NCBI GenBank assembly: GCA_021795795.1
Contig: JAJYPA010000065.1
Coordinates: 1 to 25,472 of the forward strand
Length of the DNA stretch: 25,472 nucleotides
Direction of reading: 5' to 3'
Source: Pseudomonadota bacterium
GTDB taxonomy: Bacteria; Pseudomonadota; Gammaproteobacteria; Halothiobacillales; Halothiobacillaceae
Shown: in pieces, positions 1 through 8,014 of the stretch
How positions within the stretch are numbered: the stretch's first letter is position 1
Layout of the letters: every line of letters begins with the position of its first letter
Position numbers and translations under genes: made by a program
Notes under the pieces: generated by a model
What the model saw: only the letters and a program-made list of their open reading frames with translations
What the model was told of the DNA's origin: nothing
Databases searched by the model: none

Positions 1-169
1 GTTCGATCTCGGTGAGCCGGCGCTTGAAGCGCAGGTAGCGCATGCCGCCGCCCTCGAAGCGCTGCGGCCGGAAGCTCTCGGCTCCGCTGGTGATGGAGCC
101 GTCGCGCCCGCGCAGCGCCCAGCCGGTGGTGGTGCCCAAGTCGAGGACGAGGATGGTCATTGTGTTCAT
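1..169 (-). CDS. RuvC-like resolvase/nuclease, N-terminal part (cut by window edge)
   Basis: Only the first 56 residues lie in the window. The N-terminus has the RNase H/RuvC-type first strand ILVLDLGTTTGWA with an acidic residue (Asp10) where these nucleases place their first catalytic aspartate, followed by a glycine/threonine turn. Phage and integrative-element replication modules often carry such a short RuvC-like protein beside the primase to resolve branched DNA. The start at 169 is preferred over the ATG at 160 because GGAG (176-179) sits 6 nt upstream. It follows the primase-helicase gene on the same strand after a 129-nt gap that contains a large dyad; a GGTCACT copy (171-177) overlaps its ribosome binding site. 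Catalytic residues further on cannot be checked, so the nuclease call rests on the N-terminal motif and on context. Confidence 0.7.
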   Translation of the reverse strand, partial: MNTMTILVLDLGTTTGWALRGRDGSITSGAESFRPQRFEGGGMRYLRFKRRLTEIE

Positions 170-196
170 TGGTCACTCCATGCGTTTTTGGCATCT

Positions 197-290
197 GGTG
201 ACCGAAGGTGACCCGTTTCTCGTTATCTGCTCGCGCCTGCGCGCACACACGTATAGAGAGATAACGATATGCCGGTCACTTTCGGTCACC
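197..290. repeat. Large centred dyad of GGTNACC heptamers and an inner inverted repeat
   Basis: In the gap between the primase-helicase and RuvC-like genes, GGTGACCGAAGGTGACC (197-213) is repeated inverted as GGTCACTTTCGGTCACC (274-290) with one mismatch. Each arm holds two GGTNAC-type heptamers starting 10 nt apart, one helical turn. Inside, TCGTTATCT (220-228) pairs perfectly with AGATAACGA (259-267). Both pairs share the same centre, 243.5, giving arms of 32 nt with about 27 matches around a 30-nt middle. A fifth heptamer, GGTCACT (171-177), overlaps the ribosome binding site of the next gene. This could be a replication origin, an operator for a cooperatively binding dimer, or a processing structure. 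Confidence 0.85.
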
Positions 291-298
291 CATTCAGA

Positions 299-2632
299 TC
301 AGTCATTGCGATAGGGCATGTAGCCACCCGAATCGCGAGGTTTGAGCGAGAGTCCCGACAGGGCTTTTGCCCCGCCGTGTAGGCGTGTGCGCGAAAACCC
401 ACGGTTAATGAGTTGCTGGGTGAGCCAGCGGCTGGTGCCTACGTATTCGCCACGCCGCTCGGCACGCTCCCGCCAGCGCTGGTAGATCGCGGAAATTGCT
501 TCGCGCGCCACGGGAGACTGCTGGCAGTCCTCGTCCAGAAACTCGCCAATGGCATCCTCTTCTTCGAAGTACTCGTCGGTAGCGTCAAGCACCTGCTGGG
601 GTGGATCGAGCCGACTCAAGCGCTGCCATTCCAGACAGCCCTGAACCGCCCAGGACAGAATGCCGTCCCGTTCAGCCAGGAGCTTTTGCTGCAGGTGCTT
701 GTCTCGTCTTTCTGAGGGGACGGTGACCGTGAACGGGATCAGGTGCAGGCGACGCTTCATCGCTTCGTCGATGTTGCGAATCGCAGGCTTGTGATTGCCG
801 GCCACGATCAACTTGAATTGTGGCAAGAACTCGAAAAAATCCTGGCGCATGAAGCGGGCGGAAATTTTGTCGCCACCGGTCAGACTCTTGACCTTGGACT
901 CGGCCCAGCGCCGCCCTTGCTCGGTTTCGATGGCGGAGACAAACCTGGCGCCCCGCAAGCTAGCCATGTCTGTCGGATGCCGGTCCGTGCGGGTTTCCAT
1001 GAAGGTGTCCATGGGAGCGTTGGTCGCGTAATCGCCGAGGATGGTGGCCAAGGTGTTCACAAACACCGATTTGCCGTTGGCGCCCGTGCCATAGAGAAAG
1101 AACAGTGCGTGCTCGCGTGTCGACCCGGTCAGTGTATACCCCGCCATACGGGCGAGATAGGCTTGCAGGGCCTGATCACCGCCCGTGACCTCGTTGAGGA
1201 ACTGACGCCATGTTGGGCAATCCCCCGCAGGCGTGGCGGTTGTGATCTTGGTCAGCCGATCCAGACGATCGTGCGAACGCAAGACGCCGTTCTTGAGATT
1301 CACCATGCCGCCCGGCGTGTTGAGCAGCCAGGGGTCGGCATCCCACTCGTCAGCGGTGGCGGCGTGCCGGCGGTCAGAACGTGCGAGCCGCTCGAGTCCA
1401 GCCACCGCGCCACTGCTGGCAAGTTTTGCGGCGACTCGGTACGACTCGGCCTTGAGTGCTGCCTCGCGACAGATCTGCCGCATCAGGTGGTGTGCGGCCA
1501 GCGTCTCCTCGGTTTGCCAGCGCTTACCGGTCCAGAACACCCATTTGCCCCACAGGGCGACATAGCGCCAGTCTTTGGCATATCGACCCGAGAAGGTCAG
1601 CGCCAGCGCGTCTTCGGTGGCCCAGACCGATTGCTCGGTGGGATCTGCCGCCTGCGTGGAGTCTGCCGTCGATTGCTGGAAATGAATGCGCTCACCATTG
1701 GCAATGAACCCCCGTACATCAAAGCCTTCCGCAAGCGCATCGGCTGCATCCCATCCATCCGCAGCGCCATGGGGCGCGTCCGCCGTCGGGTTGTCCGGCG
1801 GCATCAACACCGCGCAATGCTGGACACCCGCTGCCATGACCGCCTCGGCGGCATTCATCGCGTACTCCCAGCCAGGTTTGTCGCGATCGGGCCAAATCAG
1901 GACATGCTTGCCCTGCAGGGATGACCAGTCGGTCTTGTCGATGGGCGCGTTGGCACCGTGCATCGCGGTGGTCGCGCAATGGCCTGCGTCGATCAATGCC
2001 TGCGCGCACTTTTCACCTTCAACCAGAATCACCCGATCGGCATTGGCAATGCCAGGTTGGTTGAACAAAGGCCTGGGATCGGGCGGCGCCATCTTGCGCC
2101 GTTTGGCATCCCACGGCCGAAACTCCTTTTTTCGCCCGGGTGGATCGTAGCGATACACGCAGGCAATCAGACTGCCGTCAGCGGCCAGGTAGTCCCACTT
2201 GGCGGTGTAGGGACCCAACTCATCAACCGGCACGGAGCGGCCTTCGCGACGAGTCACTGTCTGCGCCGGCGATGCCACGCACAGCCATTGGCGGATCCCG
2301 TTGGCCAGGCGCGGGAAGTCATGCCTTGCCGACAGACCTTGAGAAAGCGCCCAAAGATCGATGACGTCGCCGCCTTCGTCGGTGGAAAAGTCCTTCCAGA
2401 GGCCGCGCCGTGGTCCGTCTAGCTCAACCACCAGACTCTTGCCAGGGTTACCATCCACATTGCCGACATAGAACTTGCCACCCCGGATGCATCCCTGCGG
2501 AAACAGGTAGTGGAGGACAGCCTCGAGCCGGTCCAGAAGCCCTGTGCGCAGCGCGTTGGTGTCGGAGGACAGATCGTCGCGCTGCTCGGAGGCATCGTTG
2601 AAATCGTGCCAGATGATGTTGTCGGCCATCAT
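299..2632 (-). CDS. Phage/plasmid-type DNA primase-helicase (TOPRIM + D5-like SF3 helicase)
   Basis: This 777-aa protein combines a primase half and a helicase half, as in the P4/D5 family of replication proteins that prime and unwind element DNA. A TOPRIM region spans about residues 200-275, with VILVEGEK (catalytic Glu205) and the acidic pair in WPDRDKPG (Asp249, Asp251). The C-terminal superfamily III helicase has Walker A GTGANGKS (515-522), an acidic Walker B-like strand around 563-571, and an Asn sensor in IVAGNHKP (609-616). The start at 2632 overlaps the stop of the upstream nuclease gene as ATGA; the longer reading from 2674 would lie inside that gene and lacks a better ribosome binding site. 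The N-terminal zinc finger of classical primases is not evident. The ensemble with helicase, nuclease and RuvC-like genes marks this as the replication core of a prophage or integrative element. Confidence 0.88.
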   Translation of the reverse strand: MMADNIIWHDFNDASEQRDDLSSDTNALRTGLLDRLEAVLHYLFPQGCIRGGKFYVGNVDGNPGKSLVVELDGPRRGLWKDFSTDEGGDVIDLWALSQGLSARHDFPRLANGIRQWLCVASPAQTVTRREGRSVPVDELGPYTAKWDYLAADGSLIACVYRYDPPGRKKEFRPWDAKRRKMAPPDPRPLFNQPGIANADRVILVEGEKCAQALIDAGHCATTAMHGANAPIDKTDWSSLQGKHVLIWPDRDKPGWEYAMNAAEAVMAAGVQHCAVLMPPDNPTADAPHGAADGWDAADALAEGFDVRGFIANGERIHFQQSTADSTQAADPTEQSVWATEDALALTFSGRYAKDWRYVALWGKWVFWTGKRWQTEETLAAHHLMRQICREAALKAESYRVAAKLASSGAVAGLERLARSDRRHAATADEWDADPWLLNTPGGMVNLKNGVLRSHDRLDRLTKITTATPAGDCPTWRQFLNEVTGGDQALQAYLARMAGYTLTGSTREHALFFLYGTGANGKSVFVNTLATILGDYATNAPMDTFMETRTDRHPTDMASLRGARFVSAIETEQGRRWAESKVKSLTGGDKISARFMRQDFFEFLPQFKLIVAGNHKPAIRNIDEAMKRRLHLIPFTVTVPSERRDKHLQQKLLAERDGILSWAVQGCLEWQRLSRLDPPQQVLDATDEYFEEEDAIGEFLDEDCQQSPVAREAISAIYQRWRERAERRGEYVGTSRWLTQQLINRGFSRTRLHGGAKALSGLSLKPRDSGGYMPYRND

Positions 2633-3384
2633 GTCGAACCCCAGCAGCGGTCCTGCCAGGGGCAGAACTTGCACTCGACATGCGTCGGCGTGGTGGCATG
2701 GCGCGGCAACAACTCCTGGCTGTCCGTCGCCGTGATGACACGAACCGCGCGATCGGACATTCGTTGCGCCAGACCGCCATCAAAGGCTACCTGCTCGAAC
2801 CAGATTTCCTCGGAATCCTTGTTGATGGCGGTGAACAACGCAGGGTTGCGCGATATGCCGGGAATGGCAACTTCCATGTAGGCCTGATAGACGGCCAACT
2901 GCGCTGCATAAATTGGCTTGGATTTTCTGACGCCGTGCTTGACCGTGTCCCGCCAGGACTTGTCATTCATGGTCTTGCACTCCCAAAGGGCGGGATAAGT
3001 CATGCCAAGTTCGGCTGGGCCACCGTTCAGCACGCCATCGACGTGACCCTGGATGCGACCACCCGCGACAGAAAAGCCGAACTGACCGCCGCTGGCCTTT
3101 TGGGTGTACAGGTCGAATCCGGCCAGGCGCAGCCAGCGAATCGCAAGGTCCTCCATGACGTGGCCGACTTCAAATATCTTCAAGGTCCGGCCGGGCAACT
3201 CGGCACCGTTGTCCATCGGCGCATCGACGTATTCGTATTGCAGAGCGCGCTCGCAGGCAATGCCCAGTCGTGAGGCGCCCAGATAGCGTCGACGGGCCTG
3301 CTGACTGCGCTCCGCTTGCAGGGCGGCATCTAAAAGCGCCGACACCTGCTCATGAAATTTTGGTTGATGGTTCAGGTCAATCAT
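2629..3384 (-). CDS. Cas4-like PD-(D/E)XK nuclease with probable Fe-S cluster
   Basis: A 251-aa protein with the RecB/Cas4 nuclease core: His75 in GHVMEDL, Asp116 in GHVDGV, the Glu135-x-Lys137 pair in WECKT, and the QLAVY motif (162-166). Four cysteines sit where Cas4/AddB-type enzymes bind a 4Fe-4S cluster: Cys44 near the N-terminus, then Cys238, Cys241 and Cys247 in the C-terminal motif CKFCPWQDRC. Family members degrade DNA ends with 5'-3' or bidirectional polarity; here it probably processes ends during replication or recombination of the element. No cas1 or CRISPR array is nearby, so a CRISPR role is unlikely. The ATG at 3384 overlaps the upstream stop as TGATG; an in-frame TTG one codon earlier is the alternative. 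Its stop overlaps the primase start by 4 nt, so translation is probably coupled. Confidence 0.82.
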   Translation of the reverse strand: MIDLNHQPKFHEQVSALLDAALQAERSQQARRRYLGASRLGIACERALQYEYVDAPMDNGAELPGRTLKIFEVGHVMEDLAIRWLRLAGFDLYTQKASGGQFGFSVAGGRIQGHVDGVLNGGPAELGMTYPALWECKTMNDKSWRDTVKHGVRKSKPIYAAQLAVYQAYMEVAIPGISRNPALFTAINKDSEEIWFEQVAFDGGLAQRMSDRAVRVITATDSQELLPRHATTPTHVECKFCPWQDRCWGST

Positions 3385-3830
3385 CAAAAAGGTATCCTGT
3401 GGTGGTTGCCACCGGTCGAGGCAACTGCCTTGCGGCTGGCGATTTGTTCAAAGAAAGCGCGGTCGCGCTCGACCATGCGTTCGTGCTCGGCGAGCATGTG
3501 GGCCTGATAGGCGTCGACCACGACCTCCACGAGGCGCAGGACCTCGTCCTTGCCGTAATCGGCCAGAAGGCGATCCATGCCGATGGAGGCGACGTACTCA
3601 CCCAACGGAGCGAGTGTGGATCGCATGGCAGCAAGTTCCATGTCACTGGGATCAATCACGGCGTCCTCCTGAAACTGAGTCAGGCGATTCATAGGGTTGG
3701 AGAAGGCGCTCTTGCAACGCATAGAGCAGAATACCCAGTGATCGCTGTAGCGACGGGGATCGGAGCGTCGCATGCGTAGGTTGAAATACCCCAGACCGTT
3801 GGCTTGGCGGGAACACACAGCACATTTCAC
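3384..3830 (-). CDS. Small zinc-ribbon phage protein (DUF6511-like)
   Basis: A 148-aa protein that begins with CAVCSR (Cys3, Cys6) and continues with WVFCSMRC (Cys35, Cys39), a four-cysteine zinc-binding knuckle. The remainder is acidic and helical with no catalytic signature. From memory it resembles the DUF6511 family, common in prophage replication operons and of unknown function; I could not check this. It starts with GTG, whose last bases overlap the helicase stop as GTGA, and GGAG lies 6 nt upstream. Its own stop overlaps the nuclease start by one base. A DNA-binding accessory role beside the helicase and nuclease is inferred from the zinc ribbon and position only. Confidence 0.72.
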   Translation of the reverse strand: MKCAVCSRQANGLGYFNLRMRRSDPRRYSDHWVFCSMRCKSAFSNPMNRLTQFQEDAVIDPSDMELAAMRSTLAPLGEYVASIGMDRLLADYGKDEVLRLVEVVVDAYQAHMLAEHERMVERDRAFFEQIASRKAVASTGGNHHRIPF

Positions 3831-5509
3831 GCAGTCTCCAGAAGTTCGGTCATCACCGTATCGTTGGCAGTCGTCACCAGGCGCTGGATGGCCGCCTTGT
3901 TGAACTGGAAGGTCAGCAGCGCCGAGGCCTGATAGCGTGTCAGGCTGAAATCCACCCGCAGTGGCGCAGGCAGGTAGCGCAGTTGCCCGGGCGTGGGTGA
4001 CTCCTGCAGCCAGCGACGGGTTTTGTGGGCGGCATCGTCGATTTCCTGCTTATTGAGCCAGTCGTTGGCTTGGGCGAGGCATACTGTGCGTTCACCGACA
4101 CCCAGCAAGTGGGCAGGCAGTTTTTCAGCGCCACCCACCGCATACCAATGTCCGTTCAGGAAGAAGACCCCCGCCCAGGCCTTGAAGCCTGTAGCCAGCA
4201 GGGCGCAGTCGTCGCCGAAGAGATCGCACCAGGCAAAGTTGGAGCGCTTGAGCAAGTCGATTTCGGTCATCACGAAATCGCTGATCTGATGGCGCATCTC
4301 CTCGACCTGCTTGGCAAAGTTGTGGCCACAGAGCGGACACTCGCGACTGGCCATCGGCACTTCTGCATCACACTGCGGGCAGTGTTTGGTCGGTGCCTCG
4401 CCGCCCCCGGCGAAGCCATCCAGATCGACTTCCTGCTCCAGACTGCCATGGCGCAAGGATGCCGTGCCGAAGTCCAGCACCACGCAATCCGTCTTGATGA
4501 CGCCCGGGTGTTCAGCGGGGTCAACCACGCGCAGACCGCGCCCGACCATCTGGATCAGGGTCGATTTGTAGGAACTCGGCCGCAGCAGCACGATGCATGA
4601 GGTCGGGGTGTAGTCGTAGCCCTCCGTCAGCACGGCGACATTTACCAGCACCATCACGTCATCGGTTTCATAGGACGCCAGAGTGGCCTGACGTTCGGCA
4701 GGCGTCATCTCGCCGTGAACGACTGCGGCGCGAACCCCTGCCGCATTGAAGGCATGGCAGACGGCATGGGCGTGATCAACCGTGGCTGCGAACGCAATGG
4801 TCTTGCGCCGAGCAGCGTGTTCCTGCCAGTGCTGCACGACGGCAGCATTGACTGGCGTGGTGTTCATGATCGATGCCACGGCATTCATGTCGTAGTCGTC
4901 GGTCAGTTTTCGAACACCATCGAGCGCGTCACGGGTGCCAACATCGACCACAAAGGTGCGTGGCGACACCAGATGACCGGAACGGATCAGTTCGCCCAGC
5001 CGGATCTGGTCGGCGACATTGGAGAACACCTCCCGAAGGCCTTTGCCGTCACCGCGATTCGGCGTGGCGGTCACGCCATAGATCAGCGCATGCGGGTTCT
5101 TGGCGAGAACGGAATCAATGACCAGCCGATACGTCGGCGCCGCGCAGTGGTGGGCCTCGTCGATCACCAACATGTCCAGAGTTGGCATCTGCTCAAGGTT
5201 GCGAGCCAAGGTTTGCACCATGGCAAAGGTAGCCTGACCCGACCAGGACTTCTGGCGGGCATCGAACACGGAGGTGCTGACTTTCGGATTGACCCGACCA
5301 AACTTGGCGCGGTTTTGCGCGGTCAATTCATCCCGGTGGGCCAGGACGCACACCTTGGCATCTGGATGTTGAAGAAATTCCCCGGCCGTGCCGGACAGGC
5401 AAATGGTCTTGCCTGCACCGGTCGGTGCCACGCCGAGGGTGTTGCCGTGGGCCTTCAAGGCCGTAACGCAGCGGGTGACGAATTCCCGTTGCCGTGGACG
5501 CAGCATCAT
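3827..5509 (-). CDS. Superfamily II DEAH-box helicase with C-terminal zinc ribbon
   Basis: This 560-aa protein has a complete SF2 helicase core: Walker A APTGAGKT (28-35), DEAH box VIDEAHH (115-121), motif III GVTATPNR (145-152), and motif VI QMVGRGLR (320-327). It belongs with the RAD25/XPB/UvrB-like branch of DNA translocases. After the core lies a zinc ribbon, CPQC and CPLC (Cys377, Cys380, Cys391, Cys394), then about 160 residues of unknown fold. It most likely unwinds or remodels DNA in replication or recombination of the element. The start at 5509 (MMLRPRQR) is supported by AAGGAG about 8 nt upstream. The gene overlaps the zinc-ribbon protein downstream by 4 nt and lies 12 nt after the DUF669-like gene. 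Confidence 0.88.
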   Translation of the reverse strand: MMLRPRQREFVTRCVTALKAHGNTLGVAPTGAGKTICLSGTAGEFLQHPDAKVCVLAHRDELTAQNRAKFGRVNPKVSTSVFDARQKSWSGQATFAMVQTLARNLEQMPTLDMLVIDEAHHCAAPTYRLVIDSVLAKNPHALIYGVTATPNRGDGKGLREVFSNVADQIRLGELIRSGHLVSPRTFVVDVGTRDALDGVRKLTDDYDMNAVASIMNTTPVNAAVVQHWQEHAARRKTIAFAATVDHAHAVCHAFNAAGVRAAVVHGEMTPAERQATLASYETDDVMVLVNVAVLTEGYDYTPTSCIVLLRPSSYKSTLIQMVGRGLRVVDPAEHPGVIKTDCVVLDFGTASLRHGSLEQEVDLDGFAGGGEAPTKHCPQCDAEVPMASRECPLCGHNFAKQVEEMRHQISDFVMTEIDLLKRSNFAWCDLFGDDCALLATGFKAWAGVFFLNGHWYAVGGAEKLPAHLLGVGERTVCLAQANDWLNKQEIDDAAHKTRRWLQESPTPGQLRYLPAPLRVDFSLTRYQASALLTFQFNKAAIQRLVTTANDTVMTELLETA

Positions 5510-5521
5510 CGGAGGTTCTCC

Positions 5522-6115
5522 TTATTGTGCCCATGCGGGACGGGTGGGAACCGCCGGCAAAGATGGCGTGGCGTTCTGCGGTGCAGAGTGCACATGGCTG
5601 GGCATGCGCACTGGCTGCCCCATCAGGGCGGCGTATTCCTTGTGATCCGGCTGAATGGCTGCCTTGATGACGTTCTTGTCCTGGCCGTTTTGGTCCTTGT
5701 CCCAGTCGACCTTGCCGAGAAACTCGATGCCATCGAGATCAGCGAATCCACTGATGCGGCGTGCGTTCTGTGCGACAGGACTGCCATCATTGGGGTGAAC
5801 ACCACGCGCCGAGTTGAGGATCGCCTTGACGAAAGTCCGGCCCATGTTGGCCCACTCTGGTCCCTTGGGGCTGTGCAGGCCGATGAGCGACCACATTTTG
5901 CGACGGGCGAATTCTCCGTTTGTCACGATAAACTCGCAGTTCAGGTAAACAGAACCGGTATTGTCGTTACGCGTGGCATAGCCGCCAGTCCAGCCCTGCG
6001 ATGCGTCATCGAAGCCGCCCGGCTTGATGGTCATGCGCACCGGTACCAGTGTGCCCTTGGGGATCGGGTCGAAAGAGGTCTGTTCGGAAGCGGAATTGAA
6101 ATCGAAGTAGGTCAT
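5522..6115 (-). CDS. DUF669-like phage protein, possible ssDNA-binding protein
   Basis: A 197-aa protein with an N-terminal pattern typical of phage DUF669 proteins: an FDF start, a FDPIPKG turn, a lysine/glycine-rich strand region, then LNCEFIVTNGEFARRKMW (roughly 78-95), which looks like the strand-turn-strand core of a beta-rich OB-like fold. The C-terminal 50 residues are proline- and glutamine-rich and end in PAWAQ, a low-complexity tail like those that tether partner proteins in ssDNA-binding proteins. Phages often encode such proteins between a Sak4/RecA-like ATPase and a helicase, exactly the order here. The ATG at 6115 has AGGAG about 9 nt upstream and lies 2 nt after the ATPase stop. 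The family match is from memory and the ssDNA-binding role is inference. Confidence 0.6.
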   Translation of the reverse strand: MTYFDFNSASEQTSFDPIPKGTLVPVRMTIKPGGFDDASQGWTGGYATRNDNTGSVYLNCEFIVTNGEFARRKMWSLIGLHSPKGPEWANMGRTFVKAILNSARGVHPNDGSPVAQNARRISGFADLDGIEFLGKVDWDKDQNGQDKNVIKAAIQPDHKEYAALMGQPVRMPSHVHSAPQNATPSLPAVPTRPAWAQ

Positions 6116-6117
6116 GA

Positions 6118-6993
6118 TCAGGACTCCTGGGTAGGAATGGATTCGGGGGTGGAAACGGGTACTGGGCGTGCGAAATCGAGTCGCTCGGTGGCAGGCTTTG
6201 CAGGGCCGGCGATCTTTTCCATCAGGCGGCCGAGATGGGGCTCCTCGATGAGGTCGAGGCGACCGGAGCGATCTTTGGCGGGGAAGCCCCAGGCGTTCAG
6301 CGTGTGGCAGACGAAGGCGCGATAACTGGTGCCGTCATCGGCCTTCAGTTCGGCCAGGGTGACGACCTCATCCACGATGCCCGGCAACTCAAGACCGGTC
6401 TTGGAACCGTCGATCTGCAACGAAAACACCCGACGGTTGAAGTCGTCCAGAGCCTCGTTCAAAATGCCGACGAACCAGACGTTCTTGCGGCGGGTATGCT
6501 GCAGGTGGGTCAGCCAGCCGATCATTTCCTGGCCCATCAGCCCATACGCACCGCGACTGTCGGGCTTGCCGGTCTTCTCCGAGTAGGCCTGCGGCTGGCC
6601 CTTGCACCATTGCAGGCACAAGCGCCCGGCCACGGTGATCGAGTCGACGAAGACGGTCTCGTACTTATCCAGAACCGACAGGTTGCCAAAGCGCGCGCAG
6701 ACCGCGTCGAAGTGAGCCTGGCTGTAGGACTGGTCCTCGCGCAGTGCCGGGTTAGGGCCACCAATGAACACCGCAAAATCGCGGCATTCCTGCCAAGTGC
6801 GGGGGCGGATCGTGTCGCCCGCCCAGCCCTCGACGGCGAGGTCGCCGGCCTCGAGGTCGAAGAACAGGGTTGCTGTAGCGTTCAAGGTCCAGAGTTGCGA
6901 GGTCTTCCCAAGACCGCTTTTGCCAACGAGAACTCCCTTGACGCCGCGCTTTTCGGCCAGGCGCTGGTCTGCAGTGATGATGGGGAGACTCAT
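6118..6993 (-). CDS. Phage P-loop ATPase (AAA_24/Sak4-like)
   Basis: A 291-aa protein with Walker A GKSGLGKT (24-31) after a beta strand, and a following strand ATLFFDLEAGD (about 40-50) that resembles the second acidic strand of RecA-like phage ATPases. A further hydrophobic strand ending in FVDSI looks like Walker B. Phage proteins of this type (AAA_24; Sak4 is a characterised relative) act with a ssDNA-binding protein in annealing or recombination; the next gene downstream is a candidate for that partner. The start at 6993 is chosen over 7029 because a consensus AAGGAGG (7001-7007) lies 7 nt upstream. It overlaps the upstream gene's stop by 4 nt (ATGA). Specific biochemical activity cannot be read from the sequence. 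Confidence 0.75.
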   Translation of the reverse strand: MSLPIITADQRLAEKRGVKGVLVGKSGLGKTSQLWTLNATATLFFDLEAGDLAVEGWAGDTIRPRTWQECRDFAVFIGGPNPALREDQSYSQAHFDAVCARFGNLSVLDKYETVFVDSITVAGRLCLQWCKGQPQAYSEKTGKPDSRGAYGLMGQEMIGWLTHLQHTRRKNVWFVGILNEALDDFNRRVFSLQIDGSKTGLELPGIVDEVVTLAELKADDGTSYRAFVCHTLNAWGFPAKDRSGRLDLIEEPHLGRLMEKIAGPAKPATERLDFARPVPVSTPESIPTQES

Positions 6994-7268
6994 GGCTGCC
7001 CCTCCTTGGAGAAGGTATCTCCAATGCAATGAGCGCCTAGCGCACCGCGTTTTCTGGCAAGTTCATAAAGTTCGTGCAGGGCATTTATGCGTTGTCTGAC
7101 TGGGCGAATCTCGTTTTCCAGATCAATGACCGCCAAGGCGATCTGGTCTATGGTGGCATCTTCAATGGCTACCTCGGCTCCATTTGCCGGAATCAGCGCT
7201 GGCAGTGATTCGAATTGGTAGGGGTGTTGTTTTTTCAATCGGTCGAGCAGGGTATGGTTTTTGAACAT
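6990..7268 (-). CDS. Small helical protein of unknown function
   Basis: A 92-aa acidic protein that I do not recognise. The centre (about residues 35-75) is rich in Glu, Leu and Arg with heptad-like spacing and probably forms a coiled coil; the N-terminus is basic (KNHTLLDRLKKQ). There are no cysteines in pairs, no membrane segment and no catalytic motif. The ATG at 7268 has AGGAG about 8 nt upstream, and the gene ends in a 4-nt overlap with the ATPase, so it is likely translated with it. Position suggests an accessory of the replication or recombination module. Confidence 0.7.
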   Translation of the reverse strand: MFKNHTLLDRLKKQHPYQFESLPALIPANGAEVAIEDATIDQIALAVIDLENEIRPVRQRINALHELYELARKRGALGAHCIGDTFSKEGQP

Positions 7269-7273
7269 GGCGG

Positions 7274-7744
7274 TTACTCCTGAATGAATGCAAGGCGAAA
7301 TCCGGGTTTGCCGGTCTTGAGGGTGCGAGCAGAGGCGAAGGCGCTTTTCAACGTTTCTGGCCAGGCGCCAAACTTGGCTTCTGAAACGCGATAAGTGATC
7401 TCGACATACTGGGTGGGGTCGTCGCCAGTGGACGCGATGCGACGCACGATTTCTGCAAGTTGCTTCTGTTCCCAGTCGATTTTCTTGGACAAATCGGCGG
7501 TGACGCGAACATGACCGTCATCGAAGTGCACGACGCCGGTGTCCTTGCCAGCAGCAAGCCGTAGTTCCTTTGCCCGCGCGGAATACTTCAGATCCAGGGC
7601 ATGATCCACATGCTCGACAATGGCTTTTGCCGCAGACAGCAGGTCAGCCGCATCGTTTTTAAGATGAAATAGAGATTCGCTGGATTGTTCGGCAAGTTTC
7701 CCAGCGGGTGTGGCCAGCACTTGATCGGGGGGGAGGTGGTTCAT
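7274..7744 (-). CDS. Phage hypothetical protein
   Basis: A 156-aa soluble protein without recognised motifs. The first half is alpha-helical with repeated Ala/Leu; the second half contains a possible beta-rich region around ITYRVSEAKFGAW. Small proteins of this kind are common at the start of prophage replication operons. The ATG at 7744 overlaps the stop of the upstream HTH gene (ATGA), and the next gene starts 5 nt after its stop. It belongs to the same transcription unit. Function unknown. Confidence 0.68.
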   Translation of the reverse strand: MNHLPPDQVLATPAGKLAEQSSESLFHLKNDAADLLSAAKAIVEHVDHALDLKYSARAKELRLAAGKDTGVVHFDDGHVRVTADLSKKIDWEQKQLAEIVRRIASTGDDPTQYVEITYRVSEAKFGAWPETLKSAFASARTLKTGKPGFRLAFIQE

Positions 7745-7953
7745 GCCACACCTCCCACATCGGCGCGCTCGGATGTGCTTTTGCGCAGGCTTTCGGACTC
7801 GTAGGTTTCGACGTCCTCGAGGCGGTACAACACACGTCCTTGCAGTTTTAGAAAGACAGGCCCGATTCCTTCAGAGCGCCAGCGTTCCAGGCTTGCTTCG
7901 CTGATGCCCCAACGGTCGGCCAGTTGGCGTTGGTTAAGGTGTTTGATGCTCAC
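7741..7953 (-). CDS. AlpA/excisionase-like winged-HTH DNA-binding protein
   Basis: A 70-aa protein with the MerR/AlpA-type signature: LNQRQLADRWGISEASLERW forms the helix-turn-helix, followed by GPVFLKLQGRVLYRLEDVETY, the wing and closing helix typical of AlpA and Xis proteins. These bind near attachment sites or early promoters and act as excision or regulatory factors. The start is GTG at 7953, because AAAGGAG (7960-7966) lies 6 nt upstream; the longer reading from 8007 would run through this ribosome binding site. It is the first gene of the long minus-strand operon, consistent with a regulator or recombination directionality factor. Which recombinase it would serve is not shown in this window. 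Confidence 0.8.
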   Translation of the reverse strand: MSIKHLNQRQLADRWGISEASLERWRSEGIGPVFLKLQGRVLYRLEDVETYESESLRKSTSERADVGGVA

Positions 7954-8014
7954 GTTTGTCTCCTTTAGGTGATTGCGAAAACGTGAGGTCAGTTTCCGAC
8001 TCGGCATGTATGGG

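Noticed and set aside
743..1924. 393-aa plus-strand frame opposite the primase-helicase
   Set aside because: It is antisense to a gene with clear TOPRIM and helicase motifs, has no family resemblance and no ribosome binding site. Long antisense frames are common in GC-rich coding DNA.
2629..3384. CRISPR-associated cas4
   Set aside because: No repeats with regular spacers and no other cas genes occur in the window; the neighbours are phage-type replication genes.
4715..6325. 536-aa plus-strand frame opposite the helicase and DUF669-like genes
   Set aside because: It crosses three well-supported minus-strand genes, has shadow-type composition (His, Gly, Val, Arg rich) and no recognisable domain.
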